From NCBI GenBank assembly GCA_963422595.1, contig OY730298.1, positions 372,001-436,000 on the forward strand: a stretch of 64,000 nt of DNA, written 5' to 3'. Positions 44,714 through 54,172 of this stretch are shown one piece after another. Below the pieces are notes generated by a model. The model had not been told where the DNA came from. It saw nothing but the letters and a program-made list of their open reading frames with translations, and made no database searches. The translations under genes were made by a program, and so were the position numbers. Every line of letters starts with the position of its first letter. The first letter of the stretch is position 1. Source of the DNA: G963422595 sp963422595. GTDB taxonomy: Bacteria > Pseudomonadota > Gammaproteobacteria > UBA4575.

Positions 44714-44852
44714 TGTTCAGCTGCGCGGTGGTGAGTGAAAAGGTGGAAAAACGTGGTCAACTGTATCGGTGGGTTTGAGGATGCACTGAACACAGTTCTC
44801 ATAAGTCTTTGCATCGCATATACTATTTTGTCCGATGATGCAGTGATAAAAC

Positions 44853-46931
44853 GTGGACGAGCAGAATTTCAGCCAGGCTGAATATTATATCAATCGTGAA
44901 CTCAGTTTGCTGAAGTTCAATGCGCGCGTATTAGAACAGGCGCGCGACACGTCTACCCCGTTATTAGAACGCCTTAAGTTTCTGTGCATTTCCTGCACTA
45001 ATCTCGACGAGTTTTTTGAAATTCGCGTTGGCAGAATTCAACAACACATTGAACTCGGCATTGGACAGGTCAGCGCGGATCAAACTCCACCACAGGAGTT
45101 ATTGAAAAAAATTCACGCCGAAGCCGCCGAGCTGGTAACTGCACAATACCGCGTGTTTAATGAGTATCTGCGACCAGAGTTTGAGACCCGGAATATTCAC
45201 TTTGTGGCGCGGGAGCTTTGGACACCCGCGCAAACGAGCTGGTTGCGCGAATATTTTCAAAGTCAGGTGGAACCGGTATTAAGCCCGCTTGGGCTAGACC
45301 CGGCGCACCCATTTCCACGCATCATCAATAAGGCGCTTAATTTTATCGTGCAGCTTGAAGGTTCGGATTCGTTTGGACGCGAGGGTAAATACGCCGTAGT
45401 TCAGGCACCGCGATCGTTACCGCGCCTGATTCTTCTGCCTGACGAAATAAACCATAAGCAGGGGCAAAACTTCGTTTTTCTGTCTTCCGTAATGCACGCC
45501 TTCGTAAATAAGTTGTTTGAGGGACTCACGGTAACGGGCTGTTACCAATTCAGGATAACGCGCAATAGTGACTTGTTTTTAGATGATGAGGAAATCGATG
45601 ATCTGCTGCGCGCCTTAGAAGGTGAGCTTGCCTCACGTAAATATGGAGATACGGTAAGACTCGAGGTTGCCGATAATTGTCCCGATGAAACGGTTGATTA
45701 TTTGTTACAACACTTTGCCTTACATGAGGTGGATCTGTATCGCGTAAATGGTCCCGTCAATCTTAACCGCTTGAGCCAGGTCGACGATTTAGTCGACCGA
45801 CCTGACTTGAAATATCCGCCGTTGACAGCGGGCCTGCCGAAAAATTTTGGCCGTGACACTAATATATTCGATTTAATCAGGCAGGGAGACGTTTTGTTAC
45901 ATCACCCATACCAGTCTTTCGCTCCCGTTATCGAGTTCGTTCGGCAAGCCGCCGACGATCCTAAAGTGCTGGCTATTAAGCAAACACTCTACCGAACGGG
46001 ACCCGATTCTCCGATTGTTGATAACCTGGTTAAGGCCGCCAAGGCCGGCAAGGAGGTGACGGTGGTGATCGAGTTAATGGCGCGCTTTGATGAAGCCGCC
46101 AATATCGCCCTGGCAAACCGATTGCAAAAAGCCGGCGCGCACGTGGTGTATGGCATTGTTGGTAAAAAGACGCACGGCAAGATGATTTTGGTGATACGCC
46201 GCGAGCAACGTCGCCTGCGCCGCTACGCCCACTTTGGCACCGGGAATTACCATGAGATCACCACCCGTTTGTATACCGACTACGGCATGCTGACTACCGA
46301 CACAAAACTTACCGCCGATGCCCATGAGATTTTCCTGGAGCTGACCAGCTTCACCAAAGCACCTTCGTTAAACGTTGTCTTACAGTCGCCTTTTACTTTG
46401 TATAAGACCCTGCTACAGCTTATAGATAAGGAGATTGAGTTTGCCAGAGAGGGCCTGCCAGCGCGCATTATCGCGAAATTTAATTCGTTGGTTGAACCGC
46501 AAATTATCCGTGCCTTGTACCGCGCCTCGACCGCCGGGGTAAAAATACAACTGATTATTCGTGGCATCTGCTGCCTGCGGCCAGGTATAGCGGGCATTTC
46601 AGAGAATATTGAGGTGCATTCTATCGTCGGGCGCTTTCTTGAACACGCGCGCGTTTATTATTTTCATAACGCCGCAGACCCTAAGGTATTTTGCGCCAGC
46701 GCCGATTGGATGGATCGAAATTTCTTTCGGCGTATAGAGGTTTGCTGGCAACTACAGGATGCCAGGTTGCGCGACCGTATAATCAACGAGCTGCAAATTT
46801 ACTTACAGGATAATAAGCAGGCCTGGAGGTTACACGCGGATGGCACGTATACACCGACGCACTCAAATGCAGCGGACGCCATCAGCGCCCAGGAGTATCT
46901 ATTGCAGGAACTGGCCCGGTTTAAACATTAA
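44853..46931 (+). CDS. ppk1: Ppk1, polyphosphate kinase
   Basis: Makes polyphosphate from ATP. The 692-residue enzyme (E. coli 688) starts with GTG 44853 and shows YINRELSLLKFNARVLEQA, SCTNLDEFFEIRVG, the phosphorylated H441 in GKKTHGKMILV, and a second conserved GRFLEHARVYYFHN segment in the carboxyl half. It lies 250 bases after dgkA and is convergent with ppx, which degrades the polymer. Placement near phoBR-pst suits joint control by phosphate. Confidence 0.96.
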   Translation: MDEQNFSQAEYYINRELSLLKFNARVLEQARDTSTPLLERLKFLCISCTNLDEFFEIRVGRIQQHIELGIGQVSADQTPPQELLKKIHAEAAELVTAQYRVFNEYLRPEFETRNIHFVARELWTPAQTSWLREYFQSQVEPVLSPLGLDPAHPFPRIINKALNFIVQLEGSDSFGREGKYAVVQAPRSLPRLILLPDEINHKQGQNFVFLSSVMHAFVNKLFEGLTVTGCYQFRITRNSDLFLDDEEIDDLLRALEGELASRKYGDTVRLEVADNCPDETVDYLLQHFALHEVDLYRVNGPVNLNRLSQVDDLVDRPDLKYPPLTAGLPKNFGRDTNIFDLIRQGDVLLHHPYQSFAPVIEFVRQAADDPKVLAIKQTLYRTGPDSPIVDNLVKAAKAGKEVTVVIELMARFDEAANIALANRLQKAGAHVVYGIVGKKTHGKMILVIRREQRRLRRYAHFGTGNYHEITTRLYTDYGMLTTDTKLTADAHEIFLELTSFTKAPSLNVVLQSPFTLYKTLLQLIDKEIEFAREGLPARIIAKFNSLVEPQIIRALYRASTAGVKIQLIIRGICCLRPGIAGISENIEVHSIVGRFLEHARVYYFHNAADPKVFCASADWMDRNFFRRIEVCWQLQDARLRDRIINELQIYLQDNKQAWRLHADGTYTPTHSNAADAISAQEYLLQELARFKH

Positions 46932-47004
46932 TCAAGGTGGTTATCCGCATGACTTCATGGCTTTGTTTATTGTGGTGATGAAGCATTCAGGTCCTGCACA
47001 TGGA

Positions 47005-48546
47005 TTAATTTACGCCTGAAATGTTAACGTCTGCGCGCAGGGCCTTCAGGTGGTTTTGTTCCTGCTCAAGCTCGGCTTCCGTCAACGGGTGTTTTGCCAA
47101 CCACTTGCGCGCAAACTGTATTTGCAGGCCGTTTTGCGTTTTGTGGGTGTCGATTGGCGGAATTTTTTTGGATACGCGGTCTCGGTTAATCAGCACCGCG
47201 AGGCGTAAGATTATAATCATGTACGTTACTTGCGTTTGCCAGCGATCCGGTAGCTGATTGATTAATCCAATATTGAGCTTGCGGCGATGATTGCCTACCA
47301 GGCAGGCGAGCAACCGCTGCTCATGCCATGAAAAGCCAGGCAGATCGGCGTTATCCAGCAAATAAGCGCCGTGCTGATGATAACGGGAATGAGCAATATC
47401 GAGGCCTATCTCGTGCAAATCAGCCGCCCAAATTAAAAACTGACAGGCGAGATCATTGTCGATTTTCCAAACGCCTGAGAATTTGTCTAACAGGTGTAAA
47501 GCGGTGGTTTTAATGCTTGCCGCATGTTTGAAATCAACGTGATACCGCCGCATTAAAGAATATACGGTGCGATCGCGTGTGTCCTGATGATGAATGCGCC
47601 CTACCAGATCAAATAACAGGCCTTCACGCAAGCCCCCTTCTGAAGCCACCATGGTGTTGATATCAAGCTCTTCAAAAATGGCTTTGAGTATCACCAGTCC
47701 GCCGGCGAAAACCGGCTTGCGTTCTTTGGCCAGGGCACGGAAATCAACGTTGTTGATATTTTCGGCCTCTCGTAGCCTGACAATAAGCGTGTTGATGCCT
47801 TTTTGCGTAATGCCCCGATCACTTAATTTAAGCTCGCGCATTAATTCCGCAATCGTGCGAATCGTACCCGCAGTTCCAACTGCATAATTCCAACCAAGTT
47901 TTTTTACCGTAAAGATAATCGGCTGTAGCTGTAGCTTTGCCGCCATCAGGGCCTTCCTGAATTGCTTTTTTTCTAAACTTCCACCTGCAAAAAACTTCTC
48001 GCTTATACTTACACACCCCAGTTGCACGCTTTCCATTAACAGCGGCTTGCCCTGTTCGCCAATAATGACTTCGGTACTGCCACCGCCAATATCCACCACC
48101 AGCCATTTCCCTGCCGGGCCAGTGATGGAGTGAATGCTGCCCTGGTAGATTAAACGCGCCTCTTCGACTCCGGAAATTACTTGAATGGGATGCCCCAGTG
48201 CCAGTTCCGCGCGGCGCATAAATTTAACGCTGCGTTTTGCTCGCCGTAGCGTGTTGGTGCCGACTACGCACACTGAATCGGCGTGCATTTCCCGCAGGCG
48301 TTGGCCAAAACGTTGCAGGCACTCTATGGCGCGCTCTTGTGACTGTTTTGATAAGTTGCCCGATTGATCCAGGCCGGCACCCAACCGTACCATTTCACGT
48401 ATGCGATCGATGACTTTTAGCTGTCCATGCTGATCCCGAGCGACTACCATGTGAAAACTGTTGGAGCCTAAGTCCACCGCGGCAATGACCGAGGAGGTTT
48501 CAGCAGATAGTTCTTCAGGATATTGAACGAGGGGTGGGACTTGCAT
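47005..48546 (-). CDS. ppx: Ppx/GppA family exopolyphosphatase
   Basis: A 513-residue phosphatase of the sugar kinase/HSP70/actin superfamily. Phosphate-1 loop AAVDLGSNSFHMVVAR, the EARLIYQG catalytic glutamate region, and phosphate-2 loop LVVDIGGGSTEVIIGE are intact, followed by the HD-like carboxyl helical domain (ADLHEIGLDIAHSRYHQHG). By length and context it is Ppx rather than GppA, although the two are hard to separate by sequence. It converges with ppk1 across 73 bases. Confidence 0.92.
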   Translation of the reverse strand: MQVPPLVQYPEELSAETSSVIAAVDLGSNSFHMVVARDQHGQLKVIDRIREMVRLGAGLDQSGNLSKQSQERAIECLQRFGQRLREMHADSVCVVGTNTLRRAKRSVKFMRRAELALGHPIQVISGVEEARLIYQGSIHSITGPAGKWLVVDIGGGSTEVIIGEQGKPLLMESVQLGCVSISEKFFAGGSLEKKQFRKALMAAKLQLQPIIFTVKKLGWNYAVGTAGTIRTIAELMRELKLSDRGITQKGINTLIVRLREAENINNVDFRALAKERKPVFAGGLVILKAIFEELDINTMVASEGGLREGLLFDLVGRIHHQDTRDRTVYSLMRRYHVDFKHAASIKTTALHLLDKFSGVWKIDNDLACQFLIWAADLHEIGLDIAHSRYHQHGAYLLDNADLPGFSWHEQRLLACLVGNHRRKLNIGLINQLPDRWQTQVTYMIIILRLAVLINRDRVSKKIPPIDTHKTQNGLQIQFARKWLAKHPLTEAELEQEQNHLKALRADVNISGVN

Positions 48547-48833
48547 ATACGCAAGCTAGCGTATCAAATGATTTCCTGGTATCACAAATACTTTTTAGTA
48601 TTTAATATTGTTGCGGCCAGACAGCGGCTTTTCTTATAGCCTTAATGACTGTAGTCTTATACTATAAACGCCCCGTAAAGTAGAGTAATTACACACATAA
48701 CCGTTACCATGTTGTAAACCTGAGGTTTCCTGATACTACTTCGTAAGCGGAGGTTTATCTGACGGTGTTTGTATAGTAGTAGCGGATTGCGTAACAGTTT
48801 GATCGTATTTAACCATGCAAGGAATTATCTGAT
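48547..48833. other. ppx-pntA divergent gap, no gene seen
   Basis: The 287 bases hold no coding frame. TTGCGG-17-TTATAG near 48612-48640 on the plus strand is a weak promoter match. A TACTACTT/AGTAGTA-like inverted pair occurs near 48735 and 48775. Nothing else is evident. Confidence 0.35.
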
Positions 48834-50399
48834 ATGAAGATTGGTGTCCCAAATGAAATCCATGAGAACGAATGCCGCGTGGCGATGACGCCTGACACCG
48901 CCGCGCGTTTACAAAAGCTTGGCTATGAATGTGCGATAGAGACCGGTGCTGGCGCGCGCGCAAATTTTTCAGATGCTGCCTATCGCGAGGCGGGTGTGAA
49001 CGTTATTGATGACACCAGGCAGATCTGGGCGGATGCAGATATTGTGCTGAAAGTTCGCGCCCCCGAACAACACGCGGCAGCAGGCGCGCATGAAACTGAT
49101 TTGCTGCGCGAGGGTGGTACTTTAATCAGCTTTGTCTGGCCGGCGCAAAATGAAGATTTGATGGAGCAGCTCAAGGCACGTAAGGCAACCGTGTTGGCGA
49201 TGGATTCAGTGCCGCGCATCTCGCGCGCGCAAAAGGCAGATGCCTTGTCTTCAATGGCCAATATAGCTGGCTACCGCGCGGTGATCGAGGCCGCCAACCA
49301 CTTTGGTCGCTTTTTTACCGGACAAATTACCGCGGCCGGCAAGGTACCACCGGCAAAAGTTATGGTCATCGGCGCCGGGGTTGCCGGCCTGGCCGCAGTT
49401 GGTGCTGCCAATGGCTTAGGTGCGATTGTGCGCGCGTTTGATACCCGACCTGAAGTCAAGCAACAGGTAGAAAGTATGGGCGCACAATTCCTGGAGCTGG
49501 ATTTTGAAGAGGCAGACGGTGGTGGCACCGCGAGCGGCTACGCCAAAGTGATGAGCAAAGAATTTATTGAGGCCGAGATGGCGCTGTTCAGGGAGCAGGC
49601 CAGGGAGGTCGATATCATTATCACCACCGCCTTGATTCCGGGCAAGCCGGCGCCAAAGCTGATCCTTGCCGACATGGTGGAGTTGATGAAGGCAGGTAGT
49701 GTAGTCGTCGATCTCGCCGCCGAACAGGGCGGTAACTGTGAGTTGACGGTGCCGGGAGAGGTCGCCGTAAGACACGGCGTGACGCTGGTCGGTTATATGG
49801 ATTTACCCAGTCGCTTGCCAACCCAGTCCAGTCAGCTCTACGGCTCTAACCTATGCCACTTGTTAAGCGATATGACGCCTGCAAAAGATGGCCAGCTGGT
49901 AGTGGATATGGATGACGATGTGATACGCGGCACCACTGTAATCAAACAAGGTGAGATTACCTGGCCACCACCACCACTGGCGGTGTCGGCAGCGCCGGCG
50001 CAAGCCGCAGCCGCAGAACCACCGACCACGGCAACACCGCAGAGGAAAAAAAGTGGTATTAAGTTCGTGATTGCCCTGCTGGTGGCAGCCCTGGGTTTGT
50101 GGTGGCTGGGAACTTCCGCGCCGATGGAGTTTATGCAGCACTTCACGGTGTTTGTGTTGTCCTGCTTTATCGGCTATTGGGTGGTCTGGAACGTTACGCC
50201 GGCCCTGCACACGCCTCTGATGAGCGTAACCAACGCTATCAGTAGTGTGATTATTATCGGCGCGCTGTTGCAGATTGGAAGTAGCAATACGCTTATCATG
50301 ATTCTCGCGACCATATCGGTGCTGATCGCCTCGATAAATATCGGTGGCGGTTTTTTTGTTACGCAACGCATGCTGCAAATGTTTCGTAAAGAAGAATAA
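48834..50399 (+). CDS. pntA: PntA, proton-translocating transhydrogenase alpha subunit
   Basis: Hydride transfer between NADH and NADP+ driven by the proton gradient. The 521-residue product contains domain I (NAD-binding; VMVIGAGVAGLAAVGAANGLGA) and the amino part of the membrane domain II in one chain, as in E. coli (510). An Ala/Pro-rich linker (about 380-405) joins them, and about four carboxyl helices follow. pntB begins 11 bases later with a GGGAGAG ribosome binding site. Confidence 0.96.
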   Translation: MKIGVPNEIHENECRVAMTPDTAARLQKLGYECAIETGAGARANFSDAAYREAGVNVIDDTRQIWADADIVLKVRAPEQHAAAGAHETDLLREGGTLISFVWPAQNEDLMEQLKARKATVLAMDSVPRISRAQKADALSSMANIAGYRAVIEAANHFGRFFTGQITAAGKVPPAKVMVIGAGVAGLAAVGAANGLGAIVRAFDTRPEVKQQVESMGAQFLELDFEEADGGGTASGYAKVMSKEFIEAEMALFREQAREVDIIITTALIPGKPAPKLILADMVELMKAGSVVVDLAAEQGGNCELTVPGEVAVRHGVTLVGYMDLPSRLPTQSSQLYGSNLCHLLSDMTPAKDGQLVVDMDDDVIRGTTVIKQGEITWPPPPLAVSAAPAQAAAAEPPTTATPQRKKSGIKFVIALLVAALGLWWLGTSAPMEFMQHFTVFVLSCFIGYWVVWNVTPALHTPLMSVTNAISSVIIIGALLQIGSSNTLIMILATISVLIASINIGGGFFVTQRMLQMFRKEE

Positions 50400-50410
50400 G
50401 GGAGAGCAAA

Positions 50411-51802
50411 ATGAATCCAGGATTGTTGACAGCATCTTATCTCGCCGCCGGTGCTCTCTTTATTTTGAGCTTAAACGGCTTAAGCCATCAGGAGTCTTCC
50501 CGACGTGGTAATTTGTTCGGCATGCTGGGCATGGCGATAGCGGTGGGCGCAACCATACTTAGTGGACAGGTCGGTGGTTTTGAAAAATTATTTCCAGCGA
50601 TGATCATCGGCGGCCTGATCGGCGCTTTTGTCGCGTCACGAGTAGCCATGACCCAAATGCCGGAGTTGGTGGCTATTTTGCATAGCTTTGTGGGGCTGGC
50701 CGCGGTGATGGTGGGCATTTCAAGTTACCTGGATCCAACCTTGCACCTTGCGGGCGCAGAAAAGATTATCCACGAGGTTGAGGTGTATATAGGTGTCTTT
50801 ATCGGTGCTATCACGTTTACCGGATCGGTTATCGCATTCGGCAAGTTGAGTGCCCTGATCAGCGGTAAACCTTTGATGTTGCCCGGCAGACACTGGCTGA
50901 ATCTGATTGCCATACTGGCTTGTGTTTACTTTGGTTATATGTTCCTTAACGCAGTATCAGCAAACGCCGGGCTGGTGCCGCTGCTTATCATGACGGCTAT
51001 CGCGTGTGTGATTGGCATTCACCTGATCATGGCGATTGGCGGCGCCGATATGCCAGTGGTGGTTTCCATGTTAAACAGCTACTCCGGCTGGGCGGCAGCG
51101 GCTACCGGTTTCATGCTGGGCAACACCGCATTGATCATTGTCGGCTCATTGGTAGGCTCCAGTGGTGCGATCCTGAGTTATATCATGTGCCGTGCCATGA
51201 ATCGAAAATTCCTGAATGTGATTCTGGGCGGCTTTGGTACTTCCGGGGGGAGCACCGCCGCGGGGGCCGACGTCGGCGAGGTTACCGCGACCAACGCCGA
51301 GGAGGTGGCGAACATGCTGAAGGATGCCAGCGAGGTCATTATTGTGCCGGGTTATGGCATGGCGGTGGCACAGGCGCAAAACATCGTGAGTGAAATTACC
51401 ACCAGGTTGCGGAACAAAGGCATAAACGTTCGCTTCGGTATCCATCCGGTCGCAGGTCGTTTGCCCGGGCATATGAACGTGCTGTTGGCGGAAGCTAAAG
51501 TACCTTACGACATTGTGTTGGAAATGGACGAGTTGAATGAGGACTTTGCGAATACCGACGTATCGCTGGTAATCGGCGCCAACGACATCGTGAACCCCAG
51601 CGCGCAAACCGATCCTAACAGTCCGATTGCGGGTATGCCGGTGCTGGAGGTGTGGAAGGCAAAAACCTGCGTGGTGTTAAAACGCAGCATGGCCTCGGGC
51701 TATGCCGGCGTGGATAATCCATTGTTCTATGGGGATAACACTGAAATGTTGTTTGGCGACGCCAAGGAAAGTATGGATGCAGTGCTGCAACACCTTGACT
51801 GA
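50411..51802 (+). CDS. pntB: PntB, proton-translocating transhydrogenase beta subunit
   Basis: Membrane domain plus NADP(H)-binding domain III; 463 residues (E. coli 462). Transmembrane helices occupy about 1-260, including conserved FGGADMPVVVSMLNSYSGWAA-type sequence reading GGADMPVVVSMLNSYSGW, and domain III carries VPGYGMAVAQAQ and GIHPVAGRLPGHMNVLLAEA. The accessory island begins 120 bases downstream. Confidence 0.97.
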   Translation: MNPGLLTASYLAAGALFILSLNGLSHQESSRRGNLFGMLGMAIAVGATILSGQVGGFEKLFPAMIIGGLIGAFVASRVAMTQMPELVAILHSFVGLAAVMVGISSYLDPTLHLAGAEKIIHEVEVYIGVFIGAITFTGSVIAFGKLSALISGKPLMLPGRHWLNLIAILACVYFGYMFLNAVSANAGLVPLLIMTAIACVIGIHLIMAIGGADMPVVVSMLNSYSGWAAAATGFMLGNTALIIVGSLVGSSGAILSYIMCRAMNRKFLNVILGGFGTSGGSTAAGADVGEVTATNAEEVANMLKDASEVIIVPGYGMAVAQAQNIVSEITTRLRNKGINVRFGIHPVAGRLPGHMNVLLAEAKVPYDIVLEMDELNEDFANTDVSLVIGANDIVNPSAQTDPNSPIAGMPVLEVWKAKTCVVLKRSMASGYAGVDNPLFYGDNTEMLFGDAKESMDAVLQHLD

Positions 51803-51925
51803 TACACCGCCCGTCGGCTTGTCTGGCGGGTAGTAACTTCTCTCGCACTCGTTCCCGCCAAAGTGTGGCCGGTGTAAAGGGTAGTGAAAGCACAGCAGTG
51901 AGTGACTAAAGTACTTTGCTGATTC

Positions 51926-52858
51926 TTAATGCTCCTTGTTCGGTTTAAGTAGTTCTGTTTGCTTGCATCCGTCAGTCCATCCTGAATAGGAAGTACCAAC
52001 AGATTTTTCGAAATCACTGATGGCATTTTTATGGTTACTTAAAAACCACCTTTTATGATTGTTTAGATACTGTTGTCTAACCGACTCGTTGCGTAAATCA
52101 AGCGGCACCCGTTTCATCCTTGGATCAACGCTATCAAATCCAGCAAACTCGTTTTGCAAGCGCTGCTGCGACATTTGTACGTAATCAGGGTTTAATTCGA
52201 TACCAGTGCCGGATCTGCTTAACTGTTGGCATACTCTAAGAGTCGTTCCGCTACCAAGAAATGGGTCAAGCACACGTGCGCCTTCGTTACTTGAGGCAAG
52301 CATCATTCTCTCAATCAATCCTTCCGGTTTCTGGGTCGGATGATTTTGTCGATTTTCATGGCAATAGTGAACATGAGAAAACTCCCACACATCGCCGGGA
52401 TTGGCTCCCCTCATGTTGTTCTGCTGCCGGTAATATTTCTGCGGCACTCGAATATCATCAAGATTGAAAACAAAGTCTTTAGACCTGGTGAACGTTAAAA
52501 TGTCATCATGTCGAGGAGAAAAACCCTTGGTTTTGCCTATCCCTTGTGTGTAGTGCCACACAATCCAGCTATTAAAGAACATTCCCAGTTCCCTATCCAG
52601 AATATCGTAAAGATAGGAAATGAATCTGAAGCCCATGAACACATAAATTGTGCCTTGTGGGTTCAGCAGCCGATGGGCTTGCTTGAGCCAGTTTCGGGAA
52701 AATTCCAGGTAGTCATCAAATCCTTTGATATCATGATTGTTCCCATAGTTTTTTCCAAGATTATAAGGCGGGTCTGCAATGATAAGGTCAAATGTCCCTG
52801 TTTTTAGTTTAGGAAGTTCAGACAGCGCATCGCCCAATATAATTTTTTGCTCAGTCAT
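51926..52858 (-). CDS. beta-class DNA adenine/cytosine-N4 methyltransferase of a type II R-M system
   Basis: A 310-residue DNA methyltransferase. The catalytic motif DPPYNLGKNYGN (29-40) precedes the SAM-binding motif DPFLGSGTT (198-206), the order that defines the beta class. An HPTQKPEGLIERM segment lies just before motif I. The carboxyl end adds about 85 residues beyond the usual core, possibly target recognition. The ATG overlaps the stop of the endonuclease gene by 8 bases. DPPY suggests N6-adenine, but SPPY/DPPY alone is not proof. Target sequence cannot be read from the DNA. Confidence 0.85.
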   Translation of the reverse strand: MTEQKIILGDALSELPKLKTGTFDLIIADPPYNLGKNYGNNHDIKGFDDYLEFSRNWLKQAHRLLNPQGTIYVFMGFRFISYLYDILDRELGMFFNSWIVWHYTQGIGKTKGFSPRHDDILTFTRSKDFVFNLDDIRVPQKYYRQQNNMRGANPGDVWEFSHVHYCHENRQNHPTQKPEGLIERMMLASSNEGARVLDPFLGSGTTLRVCQQLSRSGTGIELNPDYVQMSQQRLQNEFAGFDSVDPRMKRVPLDLRNESVRQQYLNNHKRWFLSNHKNAISDFEKSVGTSYSGWTDGCKQTELLKPNKEH

Positions 52859-53630
52859 CAGTTTTTATCCACCCATTCCTGTTTGCGAGATCTAACCACT
52901 GTTCAAATGACCGGCGCGCGGATTGTAAATACTTGCGGTCAAGTATCTGGCAAAATTCCCATGTTGTGCGCTTCTCAAGCTCAACATAATGAATATCGCG
53001 AACCTGAATTTGCCCAGTTCCCAAGGCAGGATTATAGCTAATATCTTTCGATGAGAGATACTTAAGATCGTATGCGTTGCATGCAATAACTTCCATGATT
53101 CCGTCCATTAGCCCCGTGTCTTTATTGCGCGATGAATACACACGATGTTTCAGAGACAGAATAACGAAAATGTAATTAGGGTCCTTAACATAAGCTGTGC
53201 GAATGCGGGCGTAAGAAGTGATATTTGGGGATTTTCCACTTGAGTTAATATCTTCTGCTGTTGCTTTTACATCCACCTCCGCAGTAACTCCACTTTCAAC
53301 CATTCGTTCTTTTTTAAATTGAAGGATGACATCAGCCATGTGAAGCCTTTCCACGGCCTCAACATTGATCAACTGGTATTTATTGCCTTTGTCTTCAAGA
53401 ACATTATGGAACGTCTGGGCAGCCCATGCTTCGATAAAAGGGCCAGCAATTTTATTGATGTTTTCCATCGGAAGCCCAAGTTTCAAATTTGTGTTTATGA
53501 AAATCCTATTATCTGCCCGGTCAATCGCATCCTTGATTATTGCATCAATAGCTGTGGTCACGAACTGGGAACAATCAGCGTAGTCGTCTGATTGTATGGG
53601 GACTTTAAAATCTTGAGTATTGTAGGCCAT
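52851..53630 (-). CDS. putative PD-(D/E)XK type II restriction endonuclease
   Basis: A 259-residue protein starting MAYNTQDFKVPIQ (ATG 53628-53630; a frame to 53681 extends it). The segments MADVILQF and EVDVKATAEDI give a D-x(n)-D-x-K arrangement, as in PD-(D/E)XK nucleases, with D in strand 1 and DVK in strand 2. I cannot assign a known enzyme family or specificity. The identity rests on coupling to the methyltransferase, whose ATG overlaps its stop, as in many type II systems, and on absence of a separate controller gene. No regulator (C protein) is seen. Confidence 0.65.
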   Translation of the reverse strand: MAYNTQDFKVPIQSDDYADCSQFVTTAIDAIIKDAIDRADNRIFINTNLKLGLPMENINKIAGPFIEAWAAQTFHNVLEDKGNKYQLINVEAVERLHMADVILQFKKERMVESGVTAEVDVKATAEDINSSGKSPNITSYARIRTAYVKDPNYIFVILSLKHRVYSSRNKDTGLMDGIMEVIACNAYDLKYLSSKDISYNPALGTGQIQVRDIHYVELEKRTTWEFCQILDRKYLQSARRSFEQWLDLANRNGWIKTDD

Positions 53631-53692
53631 GAATATTTCTTTTTTGCTTTCAGCCAAGCACCCTACACTGCTAAACGGCAACTCAGCACTAT

Positions 53693-54172
53693 TTATTTTG
53701 CGTCATTCAGACGCCTTAACAGCAATGAAGCTAGACTAATGTGGTCAAGACATTCATCTGGAGTTTCGCGAATAGCAATTTCATGGCCTCTTGGGTTTCT
53801 AATTGCTTTCGCTGTTCCTGAAAATATATGTTTGTAGCCTGTTTGCTCATCAATTTCACTTGTATTAGCAAGGCCAGTAAGCTTTATAAAAGGGGAGCTA
53901 TCATCAAACACCTTCATCATTAGCTTAAAACCTGATTCATGAAGCCCCGACATTTTTTGTACCTCCTTATCTATATATTTGAAAGCTTCAAAAGTAGCTT
54001 GGGCATAGTGACTATCATCAAACAATTTTCGTGTAATTTCGCCCAATTTTGGGTGAATGTTTCTCTCCTCAAAGGGATGCAATTTATTGACTGTATCCTC
54101 TTCCTCTGAGAAAGTTAAAAACTTGTGAGCACTCCTTACTATATTCTCGAAGTGTTTATAAGCTTTAACCAT
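53693..54172 (-). CDS. TIGR02391/Ymh-family protein with R-x4-H motif (HEPN-like)
   Basis: A 159-residue protein similar to the TIGR02391 (Hypoth_Ymh) family: HPKLGEITRKLFDDSHYAQA then FEAFKYIDKEV, and the carboxyl motif GTAKAIRNPRGHE. The last part holds R125-x4-H130 (RNPRGH), the motif of HEPN RNases. I infer a nuclease or toxin-like role, not shown. Start at ATG 54170-54172 gives an 8-base overlap with the DUF5343 stop. It precedes the endonuclease gene by about 60 bases, on the same strand. Confidence 0.72.
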   Translation of the reverse strand: MVKAYKHFENIVRSAHKFLTFSEEEDTVNKLHPFEERNIHPKLGEITRKLFDDSHYAQATFEAFKYIDKEVQKMSGLHESGFKLMMKVFDDSSPFIKLTGLANTSEIDEQTGYKHIFSGTAKAIRNPRGHEIAIRETPDECLDHISLASLLLRRLNDAK

